A DNA stretch of 64,000 bases, taken from positions 71,285,470-71,349,469 of the forward strand of contig OX465284.1 in NCBI GenBank assembly GCA_949987705.1. Direction: 5' to 3'. Position 1 is the stretch's first letter, and each line of letters opens with the position of its first letter. This DNA comes from Thereva unica (taxonomy: Eukaryota > Arthropoda > Insecta > Diptera > Therevidae). The notes beneath the pieces were generated by a model, which saw only the letters and a list, made by a program, of their open reading frames with translations, did no database searches and was not told the origin of the DNA. A program made the translations under genes and the position numbers. Of the stretch, positions 37,929-50,047 are shown in pieces.

Positions 37929-38629
37929 CCTGTTCAACTTCAAATTGAGACTAAACAAATTCAAATTGGGACTAAACAATTTAAAATTGGGACTTATGGG
38001 TTTAGTTCATCATGAAATTAAGAAGAGTACTTTTAAGAAGTCAGAGCCAAGGACTTTGTTAGCCATTGTCTAAGAAATGCTCAAAATATGTTTCAGACAA
38101 ATGTTGTATTAGTTTTGATAATGCACCTTGTCATGCCTTTTCATGCTTCGATCGAAGAAGTGTTTCAGCAAAATGAATTACTGGACCCTATAGTCCAAGT
38201 CCAATGTTTAATGCTATCCAGCACGCTTGGTCAAGCTTAAAAGGTAACTTTAAAAGAGAAGAATAATCAAGCTGAATATCGTTTACAATGGTTACACACC
38301 ATCTTAATTAACGATATAAGAAATTAAACAGATGTGAACTGCACAAAATATATCGCCCATTGTTCAAAGGTTTATACCCGATGCATTAAATATGATGGAT
38401 GTTCATTTTCGAATAATGTTTTTATATTGTTATCTGTGTTCATAATTATTCCAACCTAATAAAAATAATTATTGCTTTAATCTTTACTGATAGTTGTTCA
38501 TTTATTACTTCAAATTGTTTGATCCTAATTTTAAATTGTTTGTTCCCAATCGGAAATTGTTTAGTCCCAATTTGAAATTGTTTAGTCCCAATTTGAAATT
38601 GTTTAGTCCCAATTTGAAGTTGAAAAGGA
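37929..38629 (+). mobile_element. Tc1/mariner-superfamily relic with repeated ends
   Basis: The left end begins near TA with cctgttcaacttcaaattg. The right end, read inward, has ccttttcaacttcaaattg near TA. Each end continues in tandem copies of a unit of about 21 bp like 'tttgaaattgtttagtccca': about three units on the left (37935-37995) and six on the right in opposite orientation (38510-38625). The interior carries a decayed DDE transposase. TA duplications fit the superfamily, though the terminal base alignment is off by one. Confidence 0.7.
38100..38270 (+). pseudogene. DDE transposase relic (IS630/Tc1-like)
   Basis: In one frame DNAPCHA appears, the block around the second catalytic Asp of IS630/Tc1-type transposases. 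After a shift IEEVFQQNELL follows. After another, YSPSPMFNAIQHAWSSLKGN appears, the block that normally carries the third catalytic acidic residue (usually NPIE); here it reads NAIQ, so that residue is lost. At least two frameshifts. It sits between the repeated ends at 37929 and 38629, which supports assigning it to that element. Confidence 0.75.
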
Positions 38630-39059
38630 TAGTTATATGTATATCTATCTTTTGAATTAGGCTTACTACCAGACACGACTGTACTGAGGCCTCAACTTTC
38701 TTAAGTGTCGCGTTTCAAAAATAGGGTCCTACTGGGATATGAGCGTGTATCGTGCGATTGTAAATACGAACTGGAGAGACATTTCTGACATTTTTGGAGG
38801 GAGTGAAATTTTATACTGAATAAACAATTCTTACATTTCTTACTATTTTTTAGGCGAGGTGAGATTGTAAAGTATAAATATACTTTCTGGAGGCGTAGCC
38901 ATACTCTGAGTCAGTTTAATGCATAAGAGATTCAAATCCATGATTCTGAAGCCATGCCAGTATCTACAACTACAACATTATCTCCGCCTTCGGAGCTTGA
39001 GTCTAGTATTTGGGATGATTTCGACTTAATAAAAACCACAAATCTGAAGCCAGAACTGA

Positions 39060-39330
39060 AGCCATTAGGGAGTTAGATAACTGGGTTGAATAACGACTAT
39101 TGCCAAGATGCAAAGAACCAGCAAAGTGGTGGTATTTGAGAAAATGTCAATATGTTAGATTCTAGCTGCTTTTTAAATAAAGACTACAGCGTCTGTGCCT
39201 TCTGAACGCGTCTATTCTAAAGCGGGTCATAAGTTCTGGTAGAAAAAAGAAATTGGTTAAATGGCAACAAAGTGTCGCAGATACTACGTTTAAATTGTAA
39301 TTTGCAGCTCTTTGAAATATAAAATCAGGA
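39060..39330 (+). pseudogene. hAT transposase dimerisation-domain relic
   Basis: Plus strand. KWWYLRK appears near 39125, then after a shift TASVPSERVYSKAGHKF. The end of the hAT dimerisation domain follows with a stop replacing a codon, and then NKVSQILRLNCNLQLF-like sequence in a shifted frame. In hAT transposases this C-terminal domain brings subunits together. Upstream DNA-binding and catalytic parts were not recognised. It is separate from the hAT at 40035-41797. Confidence 0.78.
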
Positions 39331-40026
39331 GGAGTTTCATTTTAAATCTGTAAATATGTTTTTTCTTATACAGTTTACAAAAATTTTAAATAGTACTTTT
39401 GTAATCAATATTCATTGGCATGATATTTAAAATTCCCATTCATTGATTCATCAATTATTGTATCCCATTTTATACATAAATCGCAAACGCAATAAAACTA
39501 CCCGCGTCGCAATATTTAAGCCGTTCACTGCGGGACGTGCTTGCAATACAATGGCGTCTTATTTTGAATTGAGACATTGTACTGGTTCAAAAGGAAAAAG
39601 AGGCTCCTCTTACAAACTCATTTTATTACCGTGTCCTATTAAACACTACTTAGGAATCTATTTGCAAGATCACACTTGCAAATACCGATTTCTTACAGGT
39701 ATTTTTTAGAGTATTTCATATCAAATAACTTTCTGAAGGCATATGTTATATCTAAAGTTAGCAGAAACGGATATATTGAAAGAAATACAGAAATATTGCC
39801 TATAAGTCAATTGAAAAGTTGTGCGGTCAACCAATTTGTGGGAAAACTTCGAGTGTTCAACTACACCCTAAAACGAAGCGATTCCAGCAATAATTTCCCC
39901 TATGGCCCAAAAGCAAGGGAAGCATATACTTCTCAAGGAAAAGTTTGCGAAGATGAAAAAAGTGGAAAGTTTCGTGCTGCAGTATGAGATTTGAATGCTT
40001 CTCCTTTTTACCTGCGACCGCGGTAA
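39331..40026. other. No recognised gene; two short plus frames
   Basis: Frames at 39443-39709 and 39676-39987 overlap on the plus strand. Neither contains a motif I know. Confidence 0.35.
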
Positions 40027-40034
40027 GCTCGCAT

Positions 40035-41797
40035 CAGCGCCGGCCCTAGGGTAGAGCGAGTGGAGCGTTCGCTCTAGGCGCCAGGTGGTAAGGGGCGCCA
40101 AAATGAATGCGAAAAACAATTTCAAGCAAAAAGTAAAATGTTTATGGCACCTTTTGAGGGCGTTGTTTGTAGCTAGCCAAGTCTATGTACTCATCAATAT
40201 GACTCGAACACGGCACAAGCAGGGAGCACTGACTCCAAGACCGATCGTATATGGCCTAGGCCACATCCTGCTCGAGATCCATGGAGTAGAATGAATACGG
40301 CGGATCTAAACTCGATAAACTCGATAAAAACCGCAATCCTAATGTGTAAACAATCGTGCTGAAGTTATGAATGGTACTGCGTCGATGTACTACTAAAGAT
40401 GGACTGCGGATACCAGGCGAGCTTCGGTTTGAATTAGCCTTTCATTGATGATACGGAGGTCTGGCATGGGCAACCGTCTTTTCTCGCCGAGCTCGTGGTA
40501 TCAATATAAAATTATCTTAAAAAAACTTTTGAAGATGGAGCACTTCTTCACGCTCCACACATTTCTGCGGCTCCCACAGTTCCGAAAAGAGCGATCTACA
40601 AGGCTATTTTTGGATCCATGCTTCAAGGTGTCGAATGTGGTCCCAGTGAGGAGTTTTCGGGATTCTTATTGAGGGAGGGCAGTCTGAGCCCATAAGCCCA
40701 GGGATGGAGTACGTTGAGATCACTCCTTCATTGGGAGATCTCCTTAGATGTCCTGCGGAAGTAAGGGCACCTAATCGGAGAGGCGACTAGAAAAAATGAG
40801 CGCTTTCAGAAGACGGGGAGGAAACAAGGGATACCGACTTTCTTAATAAGAAGAGCGTTAGATCATCTGGATGTTCTCTAGGGCGTTATAACTCGGCGAA
40901 AAGGGTGAAGGTTTTGGCCTTACGGTTTGAAAAGTCTTAAGAAAAGTCGGACACACCCATAACGAAGTCTAGTACGACTCCAGAGCCGACCTTCTGTCAA
41001 ATAGCGGAAAGTGTCAGAATTGGCGTGCTTGCGACTAACAATCCGGAGACTCTTCTGACCACGAAAAAACTAGTTACCGTGCAAGGAAGTGTTCGGAGGC
41101 GATAGCTGAATTGGCTAAGGGCTCAGAACAGCCCATGTCAGTAGGGGTCGGTGCAGCCTCTATGATGGGACGCCTTAAGCCTTGGAAGGAGCAAGCCTTA
41201 TTGCTGTAGATGGGAACAAGCTGCGCGCAGCCTTTCTGTAATTGGGTACTTTCCGGCACAACAAAAGACCCCACTGGGATTATGTTGAAAGAATAGGGGT
41301 CCGAAAGAAGACCCTAAGGGTGTAGGAGTGGAGAATACTCCACAAAGTACACCGCGTAAAATAAACAGATACGACTTTGTCAGGATGGTGAGCACTGCAA
41401 TTTTGGACTGATGGCAGGAAAAGCCTCTTTTAACGAGAAGATGACTCTCTCCACCATCTCAGCCTGGGGCAAGCTCTAATGTCCAACCATGCAATACAAA
41501 CAACCAAATAGCATCCAAAGAAGATGGTGCTGTTGGTGAAATGTCGGGGAAGCAGCTCTGAGAAAACATACTTCCTCTATTGCCGCTACAGGCGGAGCTG
41601 TGACCCTAAAACCACCATCGAAATCCTTAGGGGGCCCAGCCCATAAAATCCCGTAAGGAAAATACAGGCCGGCGGTACTCGAAAAAAGTTTTATTTAGGA
41701 CAACTGGAAATACAATAATTTATGTGAAGTGAAAGCGTACAAAGGGCGCCGCAAGACAATCTCTCTCCACCCTCAACAAGGGCTAGGGCCGGCGCTG
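40035..41797. mobile_element. Non-autonomous hAT element (1.76 kb)
   Basis: Ends are exact inverted repeats over 15 bp: cagcgccggccctag on the left and the same read inward on the right. An 8-bp duplication differs at one base: gctcgcat at 40027-40034 and gctcgcac at 41798-41805. The interior has scattered frames (41074-41395 minus; Ser/Lys-rich plus-strand readings). They faintly suggest decayed retroelement coding but are too broken to name. Confidence 0.82.
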
Positions 41798-41805
41798 GCT
41801 CGCAC

Positions 41806-44800
41806 TCACTCAAATGAGAACTTAATTATAGTAGCAGAAAAATTGCTTACCTTAAATAGCTTTTTTACTCAGAAGCCTGCTTCTCGTGTACTTAGGGGCG
41901 ATAATGGGCCAATAATACTAAAGCAAAATTTGGAGGCCGAATTTGGTGTTGTCCCAAAACTTTATTTTTTGAACTATCGTATTGCATGGCCGAATCACTG
42001 GAACTGAGGTCATCCAAACATCTATTTTTAAAAATAAAGGACGATTTAAGATGTACAAGAATTCGAAATTTGGTCATCACGCAAAATACTGGTGCGAAAT
42101 GTATCACGAAGAAAATTTTACCAGAAATTTTTTTTTTTGGGACAAGTGTGACAAAAGCTCCGTCCAAGTCGTCGCTGAAAGAACTTGATTATGGCATGCT
42201 TAAGATTCCGTTGAAGTGGCTGCAAAGATTTATTGTCGAAAATCTGTAGAAGAAGCGAACATTTCCTTTATAGCAACGTCCCAATTTCAAAGATAGATGA
42301 TCAATACGAAAGCACAGCCCAAAATCGTGATCCTTTTTCTATTCTTTCGGCGAGTTTACCTATGTACTTGTAAACTTTATATTTGCCAGAACAAATATGC
42401 ATAAAATTCGCAACCAGCAAAAAAACTGTAATATGGAGCACATCAAAGGCTGAAAGCCGCCGCTTAGAAATTCGTGTGACATAGGTTCACATTCAAAGGC
42501 AGTCCGCGATATGTCTTTCTTCTCAAAGGGGTTACCGTCGTGAATAGCAGCAAGGGTCATATTGTTCAATAGGCTTTGTTCTCCATCTTGCTGCTTGGCT
42601 GATTGTAAAAATATGAATTCCTCCAGTTGTAGGCCAGGGCTGCACCGCAGCACACAGAGTCACCAGTGCATAAAGAATTGCATTCAGCACGTCATCGTCG
42701 TCGTCAACCCTTTCCGCTCGAGCATCTAACACATCAGCAGTGTGTCGAGAGGCTCCACTCCACTGCCATGTCATCATGCGTGAAGAGCGGAAAGGGCGTG
42801 TGTCTTGTCTTATTTCCAAACACTTGTTGGTGGCATCAGCCTCAAACTGGGCTGGGTTATGGGCTCTTTTATATGCAGTGCAGTGCAGAATGCAGTCCAA
42901 TTGCAGTGCCATCTTGAAGAGCACGACATGTGTGCAGCTCCGAGGGGGGATCACTTAATCTTCATCGAATCCCAGTACATGTGTTCGGTTGCACCCTTTT
43001 CAAGCTGTGCTTCCTGTTTTTGTGCAGTTCACCTTCGTGCATTTGAAATGTCCTTTTGCGCTCGCTCATATTTGTTTTATCAAGTCACTCTTGGCCATGC
43101 ACGAGTGTGTGCAGCGCTCCTTTAGTTTCTGGATGTGGGGTTTTTGTGTGGTTTTCATTTTTACCTTTTCGGTATGTGGAATATAATTACAAATTCTGTT
43201 GTTGTTGGATATTTTTTGTATATTTATATATACATACATATGCATGTTCGACGAGTGAAGTCTGCCGTTGAGAGTGGCATTCAGGCGGGAACAACGATAG
43301 CCATTCAGAGTGTTTCCGAGGGGACAGTTTCATGCAAAGGGCGTTTCTTGTGGTGTTTTTATGAGTGCATTTAACTTACATATTTGTTCGAGGGAATTTT
43401 TAGTTTAAAAATGGGAATTTGCAAAAAAGAAAAATGGCATACCGATTCCTTTGTAATTACATATGCAAAGCAAATCGCTGCTGATAACGTTTACAGCATT
43501 CTGATAAGCATTCTTGTAAGTAGCATTTGTATTGAACTGGGAAACTTTATGGTTTAGCTCTATGGGAAATTAGTATTTGTCTGCGGCTATAAAATGCCAC
43601 CATTATTTTCATTATTTTTAAAAAGGAATTTAACTGGTCTGTAAACTACTACATGATAGTTTCTAATAGCATTGTTTTGTGATGTTTTTATTTTTAAAGG
43701 TAGTTTTAATAATGTAAAGTAGTTAACAATTCTTTGAGCTTCTAGATTATAGTTCCAATTCCAATTCCAATTTTCGAGTCGAGTGATCGAGCCATCGGTG
43801 AAGAAACCGGTTAATAATAGTGTACCAAAGTACCGCGTAGGTGGGGTCTTCACCAAGCCGACGGGTCTCCTCTTTGTTCATCTGGTAGTCCGGTACTTCC
43901 TTGGCTGGTTAGGGTGATTTACATGTTTCAGGAAGCATACTAATATGTGGTTGACTACCGCTAACCTCTCCGAGTAAAAATAAAAGATGGCCTTACAACG
44001 GGCAAACACCGACCATGATTGAAACATACTCCTCGGCCATGTGCCGGTCATTAGAAGGTTGTTTGTCGGACTGTACGGCCAGCGAGCAATAATAATAAGA
44101 GTGATGAGGTAGAACAAATTTTAAAAAATGTGCCCTTGAGATTAACTGATAAAAATTTCAATGCGAGTGAAAAAGTCAAAATTTAAAGAAGTAATAGCTA
44201 TGATAGAAAGAGGCCGCATTACTTTAACACTACACGCAATGTGTGTGAAATAATGAGAACAAATGAAGGGATGTACGAGTGGGCAATAAGGGACAATACA
44301 AGTGTAATCAAGTAACCGGAATGCTGTACCAACACCAAATTTTTTGGCATCCATACTCAAAATCGATACCGGCTACACGTACTCGGTTCCAATGTTGCTT
44401 CCCTTTGAATGTAAACACTAGAATAAGGGAATCAAGAAAAATCTTCTGTTTCTGTGCTTTTGCATAAAATGTATCTCCATCGGCGTTTGTTAATTTTTTT
44501 TTTTTGAATTTTTACTTAATATTCTTGCTTATCTCTTCTTTGATATCTTTAACTCTTCTACTCGTGAAGAATATCATTGTAATAACTATTTTGTATGACA
44601 GAAATAATAACACAAATTACTGGCTCCCCTGTAAATTCATTTGTTTTTGAGTTGTACCACTATTCTTGCAAGGCGAAGATATATGATTAATGCTCTTGAA
44701 ATCTTGGCACAAAATATATGCCTGTCATGTGGCGGTAGAAATCACGATCAATTGTGAAATTTTCACTACGAGCATTTTGAAAGGAAAATGGTCTGATCGT

Positions 44801-44814
44801 ATTGGCGGAGGGGT
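41806..44814. other. No recognisable gene
   Basis: About 3 kb. Overlapping frames near 42532-43374 on both strands come from a less AT-rich patch and carry no motif; the 140-codon minus frame there has an Asp run. A (CCAATT)n-like patch lies at 43755-43775. Confidence 0.4.
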
Positions 44815-44878
44815 TTTTTTTATGTAGAAGACTAGAGGCTTAGGGAAAGCCCCTTTATACTGCCGACAATCTATTTTT
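44815..44878 (-). repeat. SINE 3' end fragment (minus)
   Basis: Read on the minus strand it has 'gattgtcggcagtataaagg', then 'ctttccctaagcctctagt' and an A tail. This matches the distal segment of the SINE copies at 5607 and 28142. Head and body are missing. Confidence 0.7.
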
Positions 44879-45661
44879 AACCGACTTCAAAAAAGAGGAG
44901 GTTATCAATTCGAATGTATGTTTTTTTTTTTTTTTTCTATGTATGTTACGCGATTACTCCGCCAATTATGAATCGATTTTGATGATTCTTTTTTTGTTTG
45001 GTACGTTATACCTCAGAGGTGGTCCCATATAAATTTTGTAAAAAAATGGCGGTCGGTTCCAAGATGGCGGCCGAATTTTGCAATTTTGTTTCCCGACCCC
45101 CTTCATGGATATCAAATGAAAGGGTATGACGAGTAGAATACAATTTTGTAAATTAAACTAAAAAGTAAAAAATAAAAAATTTAAAAAAAAAAAAAACCGA
45201 CTTCAAAACTACATATACCTATGCATGCATATGTACAAACTTAAACTAAAAAGTAAAAAATAATATTTTAATTACCTCAAAGCAAGAGCCTTAAAGGACA
45301 GTTAAAAAAATTATTGATATTTATATATGTATGTATCTATTTAATATTTTTAAAAAGTTCATTTTGGAGTCGGTGCCAGCCAAAGGTATGTATTAACGTA
45401 AGTTTTCTTTTGCACCCAAGCTTTCAGGGTATGTATAAACGTAATTGTTCTTTGGCTGGCACCGACTCCAAAATGAACTTTTTAAAAATATTAAATAGAT
45501 ACATACATATATAAATATCAATAATTTTTTTAACTGTCCTTTAAGGCTCTTGCTTTGAGGTAATTAAAATATTATTTTTTACTTTTTAGTTTAAGTTTGT
45601 ACATATGCATGCATAGGTATATGTAGTTTTGAAGTCGGTTTTTTTTTTTTTTAAATTTTTT
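44879..45661. repeat. CCGACTTCAAAA-bounded interspersed repeat
   Basis: Starts with aaccgacttcaaaaaagagg and has a T-rich tract, then 'ttacgcgattactccgccaa' and 'atatcaaatgaaagggtatg'. It ends with ttttgaagtcggtt in inverted orientation. The opening phrase is familiar from a widespread insect repeat. Its right part is the long perfect inverted repeat described separately. Confidence 0.6.
45174..45661. repeat. Perfect 212-bp inverted repeat (foldback)
   Basis: Arms 45174-45385 and 45450-45661 are exact reverse complements over 212 bp, including equal A14/T14 runs. The spacer is 64 bp, within which 'gtatgtattaacgtaa' and 'gtatgtataaacgtaa' form a direct repeat. The first mismatch outside the arms is at 45173/45662. 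Perfect identity over an AT-rich region implies recent formation, gene conversion or selection for pairing. Confidence 0.97.
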
Positions 45662-46026
45662 CATTAAAATCATTTAAATAAGACTGATATATAACAATTT
45701 TGGTGAACATTAAAAAAATGATATAAAAATTATCACTTTTAATTCAATCCCATCAATTCCTTGAAGCTTTTCAAAAAATGGTAAAATATGGTACAAATGT
45801 GGTCTTCTACAAATTTTAGTACAACTAATGTATTTTATAATAACATATAGTGGTGCCTGCGCAAACCCTCGCAAATTACTTTTTTTTAATATTTTTCAGA
45901 AAGTCGTTAAAATCAGCGGCAAAGATTTCATGGAGGCGCAACGAAGTTCATCGAAAAATGAAGCTGTGCTGTTCACCAAAGTTTTGACTGACCCGAATAC
46001 CTGAAGATTTTGTTCTGGAGGATCAG
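45662..46026. other. No recognisable gene
   Basis: AT-rich spacer. Sequence from about 45900 may be the decayed upstream part of the broken gene at 46027, but stops interrupt it. Confidence 0.35.
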
Positions 46027-46970
46027 TTGGACGTCCAGGACATTGTAGGATTTGAATTTTTGAATTTAAATAAAAAATTCATCGGGTGTGACAGACGTTG
46101 GGTTCGTTTCGAAGAAAAAAATTCTGATTATTTGGCTAAGGTTTTCAGTTTCACTTTGAAACGCCATGAGGAGGAGATGGAGGATGAAGTGTTCGAAGAT
46201 CAAGACAAACAGCCGGGTTCGTCAAAGCGTGGTCACCCCCCAACTGGTGAATTTAGTTCCCTCAGTGATCGACAGAAAAGGAACCGTATGCGAACATTTA
46301 AAAAAATTTGATCGGAGAATTGTTATCGGCGTCAAGAAAATCATTGCATGCGGAAGGTGAACTTAGTGGTGGAGATGTGTTAGATAAGTTGGAAAACTCA
46401 CCAACTAAGAGCAACACAATGAGTTGGACATAATATGTTTACGACCATGGTTGATCAGAAAGTCATTACCCGTATTACCGGTAATAAAGGTTAGGCTAAT
46501 TGCTACGTTTCCGGAGCTAAGCCGGGTCAAATGAACTCTATTGTAACTGATAGGCCGAGACAAGTATCTGCAAAAGAAGATAATTACCGAGACGAAATAT
46601 CCACACTTCATGCCTAGATTAACTCATTCCAGTGCCTACTTCATATTAATTACAAAGTCGAGTGGCAGGTGTACAGGAGGAACAAGGATAACAAAGCTGC
46701 GATCGATGATAGGAAGAAATCCATTCAGGAAGCGTTTTTTTAGGAAATGGCGTTGAATGTGGATCAACCTTTAGCAGGATTCGATAATACCAATGACGGT
46801 AATACGGCGAGAAAGTTCTTCTTGGAATGAGAGAAAAGTGCAAGAATTACTGGAATTAATGCTGTACTATTTAAAAATTTCCGGACGTTTTTGTTGGCAC
46901 AGGAAACACTCGTACAAAAGATGTTCGGCGATTTCGACTGGAACACACTCGGAAAACAGGTCGTATAGCT
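46027..46970 (+). pseudogene. Broken gene of unknown, element-like family
   Basis: An open start (46027-46311) reads IVGFEFLNLNKKFIGCDRRW and later KRGHPPTGEFSSLSDRQKRN, a basic stretch. In other frames SRKSLHAEGELSGGDVLDKL follows, and near 46775-46950 GFDNTNDGNTARKFF, a stop, then SARITGINAVLFKNFRTFLL. This order of phrases reminds me of a large multicopy gene of unknown function found repeatedly in arthropod and cnidarian genomes. I cannot name a function. Several stops and shifts make it inactive. The resemblance is from memory and unverified. Confidence 0.45.
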
Positions 46971-47450
46971 ACGAATGAAGATTTGATTAAGCGATTGTTC
47001 CTCTCTTCAGACCCATACATCAAGCTTTTAGGCGGGACAAAGGCCTTGATTTTAAGCAATATTGCTTGTAATTATTCTAATATAATAAAATTTGTATACA
47101 GAAACATGAAAATAATTTTTTACATTATATTTGAATACAAAAAATTTTTTTTCCTTATTGTATATGAAAGTCCGTCCATTAAGCTGTCTGTAAATGAGAA
47201 TATCTTTTTTTGGTTCTGAATCCGTTTTCGTCCTTTTTCGCAAAATGCATGAAAATTATTTTTAGTATGCAAGGATTATGGTTCTAGCATTCAATATTCA
47301 ATCCCATATATTTTTCCGTTTTGTGCCATAGCCTCGCCACACTGTGTGACGTCTGGGCTTCGACTATGACATAAAAATACATTTTTTTTGGTTTTTAAAA
47401 GAATGAATTTAGGTCAAAATTTTGCAAGAATCTTGCTAAATAATAATAGA
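46971..47450. other. No recognisable gene
   Basis: AT-rich, with overlapping short frames on both strands at 46983-47243. The right end abuts the 3' region of the non-LTR element. Confidence 0.4.
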
Positions 47451-47586
47451 GTTTCCCTTCTTATGAAGAAGGCGCACTTCTCAGCTGGGCTGAGAAACAT
47501 TTACCACGACCACGTGGGCTCGGCTGAGACATGCAAACATAAAAAATAAAGTACCCATAAAAATTGCATACGAAACACATAAACAG

Positions 47587-48318
47587 TTATGAGAGAATAA
47601 AGATACTCCTTTTAAGGAGATCTTTGTTAGTGCTCACGCTAAAAACATTAATATTTTTATTTACATTAATGAACGTGCGATTAACAGGCTCAAATCGGCC
47701 ATAATTGGTGTTAGAGGAGTTGATGTGTAAGAGCGGTGGTTCTCTCAAATTGTATCGGCTCTCTCTAAACGACGCACGGCGACTTAGAAAACCTGAGTCG
47801 ACACGTCCATTAAGAAGCTGGCGGACGAAAACAACATCGGCCACCTCACGACGCTTGTGGAGAGTGTTTAAGTTGAGTAACTTAAATCGGTATTCATATG
47901 GTCGAAGAATTAAAGCGTCTTCCCAAGGAAGGTGATTCAATGCGAATCGAACGAACCTACGTTGAACCGACTCAATTTTTCCAACATGCGAAGAATAGTG
48001 AGGAGACCAAACCTGGGACGCATATTCAAGTAAAGGCCTGACAAGCGAAATGTAGTGGTGTTTAGTGATCAGGGTACTGTTAAATTCTTTGGACCACCTT
48101 TTTATAAAACCCAAGACTAAGCTGCTCTTGAAAGAAATATAGTTGATATGAGTAGAAAAGTCTAGCTTGGTGTCAAATCTAATCCCGAGATCTTTGACAA
48201 AATTAACACAGGGGACACCCTCACTAAAAAATGAGTAGTTATAAATTATAGGATCACGTCGCCTACAAAAAGTCATGACTTCGCATTTACTAATATTAAG
48301 AATCAGGTTGTTTAGCAC
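47587..48318 (-). pseudogene. Non-LTR RT C-terminal region
   Basis: Open 243-codon frame ending at 47587. It starts in NNLILNISKCEVMTF, the segment after the YADD motif, then VKDLGIRFDTKLDFSTHINY and LGFIKRW (thumb). LVRPLLEYASQVWSPHY and the conserved C-terminal part follow. A missing base near 48316 separates it from the preceding RT frame (WCAK...NNLIL). The Met at 48318 is not a true start; this is the end of ORF2. Confidence 0.88.
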
Positions 48319-49330
48319 ACCAAGAGTAAAAGGTGTCGAGGTCGACTTGCAAAAGTTTGCAGTCCTCCATACTCTTTACGTGACGGTACAATTTGATGTC
48401 ATCAGCATAAATCAGGATTCTGCAGTGTCTTAGCAAGGGAGCAATGTCATCAATAGGATAGGATAGGGCCAATATGACTGCCTTGAGGGACACCGGATGA
48501 CGCCTCAATGGTCGCGGATTTGGATCCACGGAAAAGGACTTGGTAGGTCCTGTCAGCTAAGTAGGACTGGAAGCATAATAAATGGGCGTCAGGGAAACCT
48601 AACCTTTTTAGTTTGAAAAGTATAATGGAGTGGGAAAGCTTGTCAAATGCCTTACTGAAATCAGTGTGAACACAATCAGTTTGGCAACCGGAAACGAAGC
48701 CTTCAACAGCATGGGAAGTGAATTCAAAGAGATTGGTGGTAGTGGAACGAGCTGGAAGAAAACCATGTTGGTTCGTAGAAATAAGTTTCTTGCAGATTGG
48801 CACGATTGCAAAATAAATGATTGACTCAAAAAGCTTTAGTATGACAGACAGCTTGGCAATTGGTCTGTAATTCGATATTTCGTTCTTGCTACCACTTTTG
48901 TGAATAGGAATTATGAACGAATTCTTCCAAAGAGTAGGGAAATACCCTTTATCTAAAGATTTTTTAAAAAGGGTTTTCAGTGGAGACTGGAGAACCTCCT
49001 CACAGGATTTAAGGACAGCAGGAGGGATACCATCAGGGCCGGAAGTGAAATCGTATGGGAGTTCATCAATATGTTTCACGATATCGTCACTGGAAATTGA
49101 AAGAGATAATCTAGTAGCCTCTCGGTGTGGAGTTATGTGACGAAAATTATTGTCATTAGGCAGAAAGTTGGAAGGAGTGAAAGATTGATGAAAGAATGAA
49201 GCAAACATGTTGCAAATCGAGGAAGACTCACTACTAGACCAGTTAGTGTGCTGCATAGTATTTGGGTAGTTATCGACTTTTTTCTTAGAGTTGACAAATT
49301 TAAAGAAGTTTCTAGGATCAGTATACACCT
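48296..49330 (-). pseudogene. Non-LTR reverse transcriptase core
   Basis: From MYTDPRNFFKFVNSKK (49328) the frame runs through SGPDGIPPAVLKSC, NYRPIAKLSVILKLFE (fingers), HTDFSKAFDKLSHSI (first catalytic Asp block) and SSGVPQGSHIGPIL. A shift near 48452 puts the catalytic ILIYADDIKLYRHV in another frame (48296-48529). A TAG directly before VYTDP (49328-49333) interrupts the join with upstream coding. The enzyme would copy RNA at a nicked target; the breaks prevent that. Residue order is complete, so lesions are few. Confidence 0.9.
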
Positions 49331-49398
49331 AGTCCCTCATTCTGCTGAGATATTCACCATACAGAGCAGAAGAGAGTAAACGAAATCTGTTATAGCAA

Positions 49399-50047
49399 TC
49401 AGTAAATGTAACTCGGAGAGTCCTTTCTCTTTAAATAGGTCTTCCAGAGTCTATTTTTCTGATTCCTTAAATGCTTCAGCTCGTTGTTGTACCAAGGTGG
49501 AGATGAACTGCGCAATTTTTGGGGCTCAAAAGGTACACATGAAACGATAGCTTCGTATAGTACGGTATAAAACCGTGCCACATCGACATTCAACTCATTT
49601 GCGGAAAGTAAGCTGTTGAAATCAATCAAGGCAAGCTTAGATGAGAGTTCATTAAAGTTAGCCTTCATAAAGTTGAAGGAGTTAGTTGCCGCCTTCGGAC
49701 AAGGATTGTTCTTTGAGTTGAAGCAGTAATTTAGCAAGAGAGGAGGGTGGTAATTGTCAACGAACGTCATGACTATTGGACTGGGTTCAACAATCATGTT
49801 TCCTGAGTCAGTAAAGAATACAAGATCCAACTGCCTCCCTAACACATTAGTCGCACCACTCATTTGATTAAGGCCGAGTGAGAATAAGGCATTGAGAAAA
49901 CAGGATTCCTTAGAATTAAAATTGCCTTCGGGGAGGTAGTTATCGTCAGCTTCGTCAAATACCCACTGAATATTGGGTAAATTGAAGTCACCAAGAAGAA
50001 GTAATTCATCACCAGTGTTCATCATATTCAGGCTATAATCAACACAA
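49399..50047 (-). pseudogene. Non-LTR endonuclease, C-terminal part
   Basis: Frame 50025-49399 carries ELLLLGDFNLPNIQW, the GDFN block of apurinic-type endonucleases. LGRQLDLVFFTDSG and VDNYHPPLLLNYCF follow, the last standing where SDHxP occurs in the family. A linker with SPPWYNNELKHLRNQKNRLW comes next. A one-base shift near 49400 precedes DCYNRFRLLSS-like coding and a TAG at about 49330. Upstream, the frame passes without break across the solo LTR boundary at 50047. Confidence 0.88.

Noticed and set aside
42532..42954. 140-codon minus frame as a gene
   Set aside because: Overlapping frames of similar size on the opposite strand in a less AT-rich patch, and an Asp run. Consistent with chance openness.
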